64,000 nucleotides of DNA, taken from Rhyzopertha dominica (lineage: Eukaryota; Arthropoda; Insecta; Coleoptera; Bostrichidae). The stretch lies in contig QCXZ01000041.1 in the NCBI GenBank assembly GCA_025024175.1, positions 23,803,786 to 23,867,785 on the forward strand, given 5' to 3'. The notes under the pieces were generated by a model. The model saw only the letters and a program-made list of their open reading frames with translations. It was not told the origin of the DNA and did not search any database. Below are positions 55,294-64,000 of this stretch, piece by piece (position 1 is the stretch's first letter; the number at the start of each line of letters is the position of its first letter). The translations under genes were made by a program, and so were the position numbers.

Positions 55294-58200
55294 ATGGGTG
55301 ATCCAGTTGTGATGACGCAAGCTCAGCTCCAGCAGCTTATTGCCGGACTGAAGGACGTCATGACCATGGAGCAGCAGCAGTCCCCAGCAGGAGGAACAGC
55401 TCAGCAACAGGTCAACGATTCTGGTAACTTTTCGCAGTGTATGTCACGTTTTTCTGGAGAAACTGGTGAGGATATTGAAGCTTTTATTAACGCTATTAGT
55501 ATTTACAAAGACTGTGTTCGTGTTTCGGATGATAATGCGTTGCGTGGACTACCCATGTTGCTTGATAAAATGGCCGCTAAATGGTGGCAAGGAATTAAAT
55601 CCTCGATTGCTAACTGGAATGACGCTTTAGTTGCGATTAGACACGCGTTTGGTGTGCGCAAACCTGCTCATAAAATTTTTAAGGAATTATTTTCTAAAGA
55701 ACAAGCAGAAAATGAGCCAACCGACGTATTTGTAACAAATGCGCGAGCGCTCCTTTCACATTTACCCTCCACTCCTGTGTTGCACGAGCAACATAAGTTA
55801 GATATGATATATGGACTTTTAAATCGCAAAATTCGACATCGCCTTTCGCGGGATGACGTCACATCGTTTGATACGCTCATTCAACGCGCGCGATCAATCG
55901 AAGATTCTTTTGCAGAAATCGCAAAACCGGCAGAGACTAAACCGCGTATTCGTTGTAACTTTTGCAACAACATTGGACATTCGAAGCAAGAATGCCGCAA
56001 GTTTCTTGCTTCGCAACAAAACAGTGGAACGGTTGCGCCTTCAGCGAGTAATAACAGTAAGACTGCGCCTGCGCCAGTTCAAACGGTAAATCGCGTTAAC
56101 AATGCAATGCCTATACACTGTTTCGGTTGCAGTACTCCCGGATTTGTTCGATCAAACTGTCCAAACTGTAATAAAAAAACAAGTGCCGCTACTCTTGATT
56201 TATTACTTACTGAGATAAACAGCCAGGATGAAAGTCGACCACTTATCCAAGTGAGTGTGGCAAATTTAACTGGTTTAGCGTATATAGATACAGGAGCAAA
56301 GTGCTCCATTGCAGGACAGCGTTTGTACAATCATTTGTTGAAAAATAATATTCCCTATGTTCAGAAAAACAAACTACTTACCCTTGCAGACGGTGTTACG
56401 CGAAACGTAAGCACCCACATATTTGATTGTGATGTACTACTACAGGGACGAAGTATTCGGACTACGTTTATAGCAATACCTGATCACGCAGACAACAAAA
56501 CACTTTTAGGTGTTGATTTCATCCGTGCAGCTGTCATGTTAATTGATCTTGCGCATATGATATGGAGCTTTGCTGATCAACCAACGAAATATTTTTGCTT
56601 TCATAAAGAATCAAAAGCGGAACATGAATGTATCAATATTTTAGAATTAGAATTGCGTTCAGATGAAGGTCCACATCTAACAGAAAATCAACGAAATGAA
56701 TTAGAACTGCTTCTGAATAAAAACAAAGAAATATTTTCGGAAAATGTGAAACCGACTCCATATGCGGAGCATTCCATTAAACTTACCGATGATACTCCAA
56801 TTTCGGTACCACCGTATCGTGTATCTCCAAAAAAATCTCAAATAATGAAGGAAGAAATTGAAAAGTTGCTCGAAAGCGGCGTAATAGAAGAATGTGACTC
56901 TCCGTTTTCAGCACCAGCTGTATTAGTGCCAAAAAAGAACGGAAGTTTTCGATTATGCGTCGATTACAGACAATTGAACAGTGTCACTGTTCCGGATAGA
57001 TATCCGCTCCCAAGGTTGGATGACTTGCTCCACGCCACTGGCGCTACAACCTACATGTCTACCTTAGACTTGCGAGCTGGATACCATCAAGTTGCTGTCA
57101 AAGAATCAGATAGGGACAAAACGGCTTTCATAACGCCTTTTGGCATTTACAGATTTATACGCATGCCATTTGGGTTGCGTAACGCCCCCTCCACCTTCCA
57201 AAGGCTGATAGACCGTCTAAGATCTGGTCTTGCCGACATAACTCTACTAGCGTATCTGGACGACATAATCTTGTTGTCAACGGATTTTAATCAGCACCTT
57301 GATGATTTGCAGCGACTGTTTGATAGGATGAAGATGTTTAATCTACATGCCAATCGCGATAAATGCACATTTATTAGTCCACGTGTTAAATATCTCGGTC
57401 ATGTAATTACTCCAGCAGGAATCGAACCAGATTCGGATAAAATACGTGCGATCATTGAAATGACCCCGCCACGTTCAATAAAACATGCAATGTCGTTCTT
57501 ACAAACATGTAGCTGGTTCCGTCGCTTTATACCCAATTTTGCAGATGTGTCGCGACCAATTAGTAACTTGTTGCGCAAAAATGCAGTTTTTAAGTGGGGT
57601 ACAGCAGAGAATCAAAGTTTTGAAACGCTCAAACGATTGTTAACTACAGCTCCTATTCTAAGACAAGCCGATTTAAATCTCCCGTTTGTTCTAAAGACTG
57701 ATGCCAGCTCTTATGCCATTGGAGCATGTCTGCTCCAGGGGGAGAAAGAAGACGAACGACCTGTCGAGTTTGCCAGTAGACTGCTCACAACAGCCGAGTG
57801 TAACTATAGCACAACGGAACGTGAAGCATTAGCGGTTGTATATGCTATAAACAAATTCCGTGGCTATCTAGAAGGATCACCAGTTATAGTTAAGTCTGAC
57901 CATCAGCCATTAAAGTGGTTAATGTCGCTCAAATCTCCTAGTGGTCGCTTAGCAAGATGGTCATTGATGCTGCAAGGTTTTGATATTCAAATGGAGTACA
58001 TTCCCGGAAAAAGTAATGTCATAGCCGATACCCTGTCTCGACCGCAGTGTTTTCAGGACACTCAACGTACTTGTGATATTTGCACGGTGGCTGTGACGAT
58101 GGAAAGCCAATCTGCTAGAGAAATGCGAGCCCAGCAGCTGGCTGATGCAGAAATTCAAAAGATCATCGAATGTTTTGAAATGTCAAATCCAGATCAAGTT

Positions 58201-59877
58201 AATTTTGCTCGATATACGAATCGTGGATTCATTATGAATCAAGGGATTCTCTACCGATACTCACCTGAATCCGAAAGCGAAGAAGCTCAATTATACTTGC
58301 CGAAAACTATGATACCTAAAATACTCTACGAACATCATGATTCACCTGCCGCAGGACATTATGGTGTAGAGAAAACCGTTCGTAAAATTGCTAACCTATA
58401 TTATTGGCCTACGCTCAGAAGAGATGTAATCGCTCATATAAAAAAATGTGTTGACTGTCAACGATACAAGCCAAACAACCTTAAACCCGCTGGTTTATTA
58501 CAAACACCTGTGATGGCCCAACGTTTTGAAACTTTGGCTATGGACCTATTTGGACCTCTACCGGAGGCACCGACTGGTGAAAGATGGGTCTTCGCCGTGG
58601 AAGATACTGCCACCAAATGGATTGAGTTATTTCCATTACAAAAAGCAACAGCTGAAGCTTGTGCGCGTTGTCTGATTGACGAAATCATTTTACGTTATGG
58701 CAGTCCCCGAAGAATTATAAGCGACAACGGTTCACAGTTTGTTGGCGAAATAATGCAAATCGTCACTTATAATTTTGGAATCAAACAGTGCCTTAACCCT
58801 AATTATTCTCCACAATCAAATCCGGAAGAAAGACGTAATCGCGATATTAAAACTCAGTTAGCAATACTGGTACGAGATAATCATACCCGATGGAAAGAAA
58901 TGTTACCGTCCATTCGATTTGCCATGAATAATGCTCCACATCAAACGACCGGATTCACTCCAGCTTATCTGTGTTTCGCCCGTGAAATGCGTGTACCGAG
59001 TGACATTACTAACGATTTCCGCCCCATCGCGCAAAATGAAAATATAGTTGATGAGCTCCTACCGTACTTGAAACAAGTGACAATAACTATGCAACGCGTA
59101 CGCGAAAATAGTGAACGTCGTCAAGATACTTATAAAGAAAACGCCGATAAACGCCGTCGAGCCGTGCCACCATACAAAGTAGGCGATAAGGTGTTGGTAG
59201 AAGTACACGCTTTAAGCAATAGTGCCCAACAGTACACTTCAAAATTTGCCCCGCGCCGTGATGGACCATATGAAATAGTGGAACAGTGTTCGCCAACGAC
59301 ATTTCGTATCGCGCATTCCGACGATCCATCACGTATCTTGGGAACGTACCACACGTCTGCCTTACGACATTTTAACTCAAGCGAGGCTGCCGATCCAGAG
59401 CCCGTGCGCCCCCTGCGAAAGAAAGGACGCCCCAGAAAATCGCAAGCTCAGTGTCCTGAGGTTGACCCGACTACCGATGAAGAATCATCCCTTGAGACAG
59501 AAGACAACAATGACCCCGAGGAGGTTCCTGTAGAACTAATGCAGGGACGACCCCGTCGAACACACCGTCCGAGGATACCATGCTCATCTTCTTGTTGTGT
59601 CAAAAATCCAATCACGTTTCTGTGTGTTACAGATCAACAATCCATCAATCGTTGGATTCCAACCGAGGCGGTACTGGAATCCAAAGGGGGAGACTGTAAC
59701 ACCACGACCAAGTTTGGCAACCTGGCACACAGTCCGGCGATACCGCAACGCCAGCAACCAATAGCCGAACGCCCTGCCGAACCACCAATAGGAAGCGTTG
59801 AACGCAGAAGCAGTAGAGACGCATCAGATTCCGCGTGTCGGTTGGCTGGTCGTACCGATCTCCCACGAAATACATAA
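55294..59877 (+). CDS. Gag-Pol polyprotein of the gypsy element
   Basis: A single 1527-residue frame from ATG 55294. Gag comes first (SRFSGETGEDIEAFINA, KWWQGI) with a zinc knuckle CNFCNNIGHSKQEC near residues 221-234 and a second CFGCSTPGFVRSNC near 276-289, in which Phe replaces His. The protease has AYIDTGAKCS at about 328-338. The reverse transcriptase has YLDDIILLS at about 654. RNase H has LKTDASSYAIGACL, the TEREALAVVYAI helix and VKSDHQPL. The integrase has the HHCC zinc module (HHDSPAAGHYG ... CVDCQRYK), catalytic Asp in AMDLFGPLP and SDNGSQFV, and Glu in NPEERRNR about 35 residues later. The frame is uninterrupted, so the element may be active. Gag and Pol are fused without a frameshift. 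The last ~61 codons are read inside the 3' LTR and end at 59877. Confidence 0.96.
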   Translation: MGDPVVMTQAQLQQLIAGLKDVMTMEQQQSPAGGTAQQQVNDSGNFSQCMSRFSGETGEDIEAFINAISIYKDCVRVSDDNALRGLPMLLDKMAAKWWQGIKSSIANWNDALVAIRHAFGVRKPAHKIFKELFSKEQAENEPTDVFVTNARALLSHLPSTPVLHEQHKLDMIYGLLNRKIRHRLSRDDVTSFDTLIQRARSIEDSFAEIAKPAETKPRIRCNFCNNIGHSKQECRKFLASQQNSGTVAPSASNNSKTAPAPVQTVNRVNNAMPIHCFGCSTPGFVRSNCPNCNKKTSAATLDLLLTEINSQDESRPLIQVSVANLTGLAYIDTGAKCSIAGQRLYNHLLKNNIPYVQKNKLLTLADGVTRNVSTHIFDCDVLLQGRSIRTTFIAIPDHADNKTLLGVDFIRAAVMLIDLAHMIWSFADQPTKYFCFHKESKAEHECINILELELRSDEGPHLTENQRNELELLLNKNKEIFSENVKPTPYAEHSIKLTDDTPISVPPYRVSPKKSQIMKEEIEKLLESGVIEECDSPFSAPAVLVPKKNGSFRLCVDYRQLNSVTVPDRYPLPRLDDLLHATGATTYMSTLDLRAGYHQVAVKESDRDKTAFITPFGIYRFIRMPFGLRNAPSTFQRLIDRLRSGLADITLLAYLDDIILLSTDFNQHLDDLQRLFDRMKMFNLHANRDKCTFISPRVKYLGHVITPAGIEPDSDKIRAIIEMTPPRSIKHAMSFLQTCSWFRRFIPNFADVSRPISNLLRKNAVFKWGTAENQSFETLKRLLTTAPILRQADLNLPFVLKTDASSYAIGACLLQGEKEDERPVEFASRLLTTAECNYSTTEREALAVVYAINKFRGYLEGSPVIVKSDHQPLKWLMSLKSPSGRLARWSLMLQGFDIQMEYIPGKSNVIADTLSRPQCFQDTQRTCDICTVAVTMESQSAREMRAQQLADAEIQKIIECFEMSNPDQVNFARYTNRGFIMNQGILYRYSPESESEEAQLYLPKTMIPKILYEHHDSPAAGHYGVEKTVRKIANLYYWPTLRRDVIAHIKKCVDCQRYKPNNLKPAGLLQTPVMAQRFETLAMDLFGPLPEAPTGERWVFAVEDTATKWIELFPLQKATAEACARCLIDEIILRYGSPRRIISDNGSQFVGEIMQIVTYNFGIKQCLNPNYSPQSNPEERRNRDIKTQLAILVRDNHTRWKEMLPSIRFAMNNAPHQTTGFTPAYLCFAREMRVPSDITNDFRPIAQNENIVDELLPYLKQVTITMQRVRENSERRQDTYKENADKRRRAVPPYKVGDKVLVEVHALSNSAQQYTSKFAPRRDGPYEIVEQCSPTTFRIAHSDDPSRILGTYHTSALRHFNSSEAADPEPVRPLRKKGRPRKSQAQCPEVDPTTDEESSLETEDNNDPEEVPVELMQGRPRRTHRPRIPCSSSCCVKNPITFLCVTDQQSINRWIPTEAVLESKGGDCNTTTKFGNLAHSPAIPQRQQPIAERPAEPPIGSVERRSSRDASDSACRLAGRTDLPRNT

Positions 59878-60030
59878 CCCTAAATTAAATATCTTATCGT
59901 TTAATGTAAGTGTACGTGGAATAAAGTTGCCAAGTGATTTTCGCTTAGAAGCTGTGTATTTGTTGTCATTTCACCGCGTGTGATCCCCCTCAAAATTTCT
60001 TTAATAACGCGTACTAACCTACGTGTTACA
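59695..60030 (+). repeat. 3' LTR
   Basis: 336 bp, same sequence as the 5' LTR. The Gag-Pol stop codon lies 183 bp inside it. The AATAAA at about 59919 would be the poly(A) signal of the genomic RNA. Confidence 0.96.
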
Positions 60031-60034
60031 ATCT

Positions 60035-61050
60035 CTGATTTATTTGTATGAGGGCTAAGTCAATTTATTTATTGGTTAACGTGTTATAGAATAAATAACT
60101 AATTTATGTTTATACATCTACTTGTGCGGAAAGATGAATTATTCATTACAAAGTTGGGAAGGTTAACACTTGCAGAACTGATGAATGGGAGGTCATTAAC
60201 TTCGTCTGGCATTTCTTGCGAGTGCGAACTTGTGTTAAATGTCAATTTTTGTATCTGCGTTATTATTAAAATAAAAGGTGTTTTTGTGCGTTTATTAATT
60301 TCTTGCTATGTTTAGAATCGCTGTTAATAGGATAAAAACTAAAATGGAAGCGAATGCGTATGCGTGCGATTAATTGTTTTGGCGAGAAATATCAGAGTCG
60401 CGAGGAGATGCAAAAGTAGGCAATGAGTATGGAGGTGTCATTTTTGACAGAGAGAAATATTCTTGATTTTGGCTCAGTGAGAGCGAGGTCTTTGGCCATG
60501 ATGTGCCTCAGGCAGTTTGAAACCCCTAGCGCAGAGTGCCCGGTTAACAGCCGTGGTTCCTTCGAGTGGAGGACTTGCATTCCGGGGGGTAATGCAGGAT
60601 ATCTCGAATGACATAGTTCTGGTGGAGAGGGTAGCCTTATTAGGTGCCCCCGATCCGGGCTATTGGAATGCGACCCTATAGGCCTTAGGGTGAGCGTTCG
60701 GGGAAGCCTCTACTATTTCAGGTTGACACTAGCTAGTTGTTGAAGAGAGAAAACTAACAAGGTATTCATAACCACCATTGACTAATGATGTAATCTCAGG
60801 GATGAAGCCATGGACAGTATAAGGATGATGCCCTGGGATGAAAACCCCTCTGTGAGTCTTAAATGTATCTGTTTGAATTTAACGGATGAGTAACTTATGT
60901 TTTGTTTTTGCATCTCCCGCGCGTATGTGAAACCGCCTTGTCTGTCCACCGGAGTGACCGCATTGTTATGACCCACGGATGAAGGCGGTGATAATGTAAG
61001 TTTTTCTTGATTATTCCCGCATTAGTTTTTCTATGTTTTTCATTCAGGTG
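60035..61050. other. Unidentified repeat-like region
   Basis: The part at 60420-60860 is GC-richer than the flank (CCCGATCCGGGC, CATTCCGGGGGG) and resembles the untranslated end of a retroelement, but no coding part is attached and I could not place it in a family. Confidence 0.35.
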
Positions 61051-61052
61051 TG

Positions 61053-61285
61053 GGGTCAAACAATCGGTTCACAGATTCGGTGAGATGAATTCAAAAAGTT
61101 TACTCACGTTTTATCGCAGCGCAGTGGTTTGACAAATTATAGTTTGTCGTAATTATCATTGGTGGTCAAACAATCGCTTCACTGATTCGATGAGATTAAT
61201 AATAACGTATCTATTCAACATTCTTAGTACGTTTTGTCGCAGCGCAGTAGTATGACAAGTTATCGTTTGTCGTAATTATAATTAG
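61053..61285 (+). repeat. Two tandem repeats of 108-120 bp
   Basis: Unit 1 starts GGTCAAACAATCGGTTCAC at about 61053 and unit 2 GGTCAAACAATCGCTTCAC at about 61163. Both continue with GATTCG.TGAGAT, a GTTTTATCGCAGCGCAGT-type block and TTTGTCGTAATTAT. Their position upstream of a LINE in the same orientation makes them candidates for 5' UTR monomers of that element. Confidence 0.6.
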
Positions 61286-61443
61286 TGGTTAAGCGGCGGC
61301 TGACAGTTTTTGTGCAAAAGACGTTTATTCAGCAAAGTTCTTGGCCTTAACAAGATCTCTTTTGTTTCGGCGTGATTATTGGTAGATCTAATACCTCTAT
61401 CATACATGTTTTGCATATTCTTCATGTTCATGCACATATGGGT

Positions 61444-61483
61444 ACCCATCATCAACATCATCATCATCATCATCACCATCATT
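61444..61483. repeat. (CAT)n microsatellite
   Basis: A run of CATCAT units with one CAC and one AAC interruption. Confidence 0.85.
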
Positions 61484-62279
61484 TTCTTTCATTTCTTGAT
61501 GTTTAATAACATCCTATGATAACATTATACAGGCAGTTGCCCAATCGTGTAATTATCAAGCCCCGAAGCGCTGTTGACCTTTCTGAAATCTTGCGATGAG
61601 AATCAACGAAGTACATTTCCTATTTCTTATTTAAAGATAAGGTAATGCACAGCGAGTAGACGTGATCCAGCGATTCTCCGGTTATTTGTGTTTTAAGTGC
61701 CCAGTTTATGTGATTTAAATTTTTATTTGGAAGCCATAGATGACTTTCATCGGATGGTAAGTGTGAATACTGGAAGAGATCGATCTAGAATCGTCAGATT
61801 CTGCTCAAGGAAGGATAGGCAGCTCATATTTCGCTACAAGAAGTTGTTGAGAGGAACCAATATTTCCATAAGATCATAAGATCTCACGAGGAAGCGCCTA
61901 GAATTACTAAAACTCTGTAGCTCTGAATTTGGTGCTTGTAACTTATGGACTTACCAGGGTTACGTCAAAGTAATAGTTAATGGTCGTAAATACTCTGTAA
62001 ATTCTGTTGACGATGTAGTCAATATACAGAACAGTATTAGTAGCAGTTAATTGGCAACGTTATCCTTTTATTGTGTGGCGCAGATTTGTTGCTAGCGTAA
62101 AATGAAATGCTTTTCCGGGAGCTACTGCCGATTGTTAAGTATTAATTTTGCTTTTCTTTAATTTAACAATTAAACAGATTTCAATACAATTTAGTTTAAT
62201 TAAGTCAGGTTGTATTTGTTCTCATTTAGAGGTAATAGATATCCTGTATAAGTTTAGCTTATAATTTTTATAAAGGTTG

Positions 62280-64000
62280 CACATCTTAATGTAAGATCGC
62301 TCTTAGCACATTTTCAAGATTTTATCAATTTAGTTCAAAGTGCAAACTATGTTGTTTTTATGGTTAGCGAGACATGGTTGTCTAATAATGTAGATCTATC
62401 TATTTTAGCAATACCTGGTTACAATCTTCGTTATACGCATCGTGCCGAGGGTCGAAGTGGCGGCATATATCAAATCGACTTTTTGTAACTCCTTAATAGA
62501 GTTCGATTTTGAGATTAATTCCTTTGTTGACTGTTTGTTTTTTTCAGCGTAGGAACTGTAAATTATGCATTCGGCGTATGCTATCGTTCGCCTAACTCCA
62601 GCTTGGGCAATTTTGTTGAAACCCTTGATAATATATTTGGTTTTGTTTGCGGTATGTATGGATATGTTGTCTATCTGGGTGATTTCAACATTAATTTCCT
62701 AAATATTTCTAACCCTGTGTGTGCATGTTTGGAGGCATACAACTTGGTGTAAGTCTTGGATGAACCGAATAGAGTGACTGGTAACTCAAGCTTACTGATT
62801 GATCCTTTATTCGTATCGCATTCTCTGAATGTTACAAGATACGGTACGAAGAACTGTGACGATATTTCTGACCACAGATTGGTTTCTTGTGAATTTAGTG
62901 CACCTAAGATTAAATGTGAGCCCAAATATGTTACTTATGTGTAGATCTTTCAGACGCTTTGATGTCAGTGAGTTTCGAGAAAGTTTGGAATCTATTGAAT
63001 GGACTGATGTGATACGTGAAACCAATATTGATAAGAAACTTGATAATTTCAACACCCCAATTATTTCTCTTTCTTACTGGCATGCCTCGGTGGCAACGTT
63101 TAGAGTAACAAAGCCCAATGCAATGTGGTGTTGCACTGAACTCAAATGTCTCCTGAGTAAACGTGATGCATCCTTACGTAAATACAAACGAAGTAAACTT
63201 CCTGAAAATTTTGCTGTATACAAGAGGTTGAAGAACTTGACTGTGAACTCTGTTAGGATGGAAAAAAGTCATTACATAGGTTCAGTTGCTTCTAGTTGAG
63301 ATATACACACTACTTGGTTGGCTCTGCGCAAATTAAACATTGGTACTATCAAAGTGAGATCTGAACTGCCTTCTAATCTGTCTAATAGCAATTCTATTAA
63401 TGCACATATTTTCCAGTTAAAAAAAATGATCTCGTCTCTAATCATAGAATGCAATATTGTGAGAATGCTAGATTCCCATCCCTACAAGAATTTTCTTTAA
63501 GAATGGTTACTTTAGAAGAGGTACACTCCGCACTTTTTAACGTAAAAAAGATAATTGTGGCACAAACAACATCTCATTGAAAAGGTTGCACTTATGTAGT
63601 TCCATTATTGATTTATACCTATTACACGTCTTCAATTATTGTTGTATGGAAAAAGCTTATTTCCCTACAATGTGGAACAAAGTCATCGCAATACCTCTAC
63701 TTAAAAAGTCTAACCCTGAAAACTTGTCGGATTTACGTTTGATTAGCATCTTACCTGCAACTTCAAATCTGTTTGAATCTCTAGTCTACGAACAGATATT
63801 TGACTTTGTCTTTTCTAGGAAAATCATTCTCGATGCTCAGTGCGGATTCAGACGCGGTCGAAGCACTCCTACTGCACTAGCTTCAGTCATTGATGATCTC
63901 ATTTCAGCTTATGATAAGGGTTTAGTCAGTGCTTTGGTTTTGCTCGATTTTTCAAAAGCGTTCGATACTATTAATCATGGTCTGTTATGCACCAAACTAA
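62280..64000 (+). pseudogene. LINE with endonuclease and reverse transcriptase, truncated by window
   Basis: Endonuclease blocks occur in changing frames: LNVRSLLAHFQDF and VSETWLSNN (about 62285-62390), GYNLRYTHRAEGRSGG (about 62420), GVCYRSPNSSLGNF and YLGDFNINFL (about 62570-62705), and DDISDHRLVSCEF (about 62860-62900). The reverse transcriptase starts at about 63500; one frame from about 63680 to the window end contains IPLLKKSNPENLSDLRLISI, QCGFRRGRSTPTAL and LDFSKAFDTINHGLL, with the first catalytic Asp. Several frameshifts and stops in the endonuclease part make it a dead copy, though the RT frame is open to the edge. It belongs to the jockey/CR1/L2-like group of LINEs; the clade is not settled. 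Confidence 0.88.

Larger units (their letters stand above)
54822..60030 (+). mobile_element. Complete Ty3/gypsy LTR retrotransposon
   Basis: 5209 bp from the 5' LTR (54822-55157) to the 3' LTR (59695-60030). Flanking ATCT at 54818-54821 and 60031-60034 is a 4-bp target-site duplication. The likely primer binding site begins TGGCGCTCCAACTC three bases after the left LTR (55161); the tRNA is not identified. The polypurine tract AAAGGGGGAGA lies just before the right LTR. One long gag-pol frame is intact. No envelope gene is present. Confidence 0.97.

Noticed and set aside
1..64000. CRISPR array, bacterial operon or Shine-Dalgarno sites
   Set aside because: Spliced genes, poly(A) signals and metazoan transposons show this is animal nuclear DNA; no regularly spaced repeat array is present.

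Overview
This is an AT-rich arthropod nuclear sequence, almost certainly from an insect. The genes are split by short and long introns, there is a pickpocket-type DEG/ENaC channel, and the repeats are typical of insects (mariner, hAT, Ty3/gypsy, Ty1/copia, LINEs, a tRNA-derived SINE, foldback/MITE elements). I cannot tell the insect order from the sequence. The window contains a few N bases.

Six conserved host genes can be assembled exon by exon with in-frame GT/AG junctions: a pickpocket-like channel (minus, 8167-15268, 3' exons not found), PWP1 (minus, nine exons, 15412-26060), AAGAB/p34 (plus, single exon, 26428-27180), ACBD3/GCP60 (minus, six exons, 37207-42001), CWF19L2 (plus, 42422-44194) and PSMD8/Rpn12 (minus, four exons, 46553-48617). 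Two further small genes are plausible but unrecognised: a basic 124-aa protein (minus, 32090-32464) and a Ser/Arg-rich 132-aa protein (plus, 49773-50171). PWP1/AAGAB, ACBD3/CWF19L2 and PSMD8/the Ser-rich gene are divergent pairs with 5' ends 0.4-1.2 kb apart. They are housekeeping functions: ribosomal RNA transcription, clathrin-adaptor assembly, Golgi scaffolding, splicing and the proteasome.

Region by region. 1-8.1 kb: intergenic or intronic repeats, a 1.6-kb inverted-repeat element and a decayed gag-like fragment. 8.1-15.3 kb: the channel gene, whose introns hold a broken mariner with both ends, two tandem SINEs and a LINE tail. 15.4-26.1 kb: PWP1, whose 5-kb intron 7 carries the most interesting feature of the window. 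26.4-31 kb: AAGAB, then a copia remnant split by an internally deleted hAT element with a perfect 8-bp target duplication, then a LINE endonuclease remnant. 32-42 kb: the 124-aa gene, two large palindromic elements and ACBD3. 42-50 kb: CWF19L2, an inverted repeat, PSMD8 and the Ser-rich gene. 51-54.8 kb: no recognisable gene. 54.8-60.0 kb: a complete, apparently very young Ty3/gypsy element with identical 336-bp LTRs and an unbroken gag-pol frame. 61-64 kb: a decayed LINE that runs off the right edge.

The most notable system is a small repeat in PWP1 intron 7 carrying self-cleaving hammerhead ribozyme motifs. Two tandem monomers, with predicted cleavage sites 328 bp apart, lie on the minus strand, and an inverted third copy lies on the plus strand. 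Each has a hammerhead core, a palindromic stem III and a UC cleavage site. The helix I pair A-U in one copy is G-C in the other two. A fourth, different hammerhead at 21905-21951 has all its helices intact but a changed catalytic G12. The pattern resembles the tandem hammerhead repeats of metazoan retrozymes or Penelope-like pseudo-LTRs; no reverse transcriptase is visible nearby.
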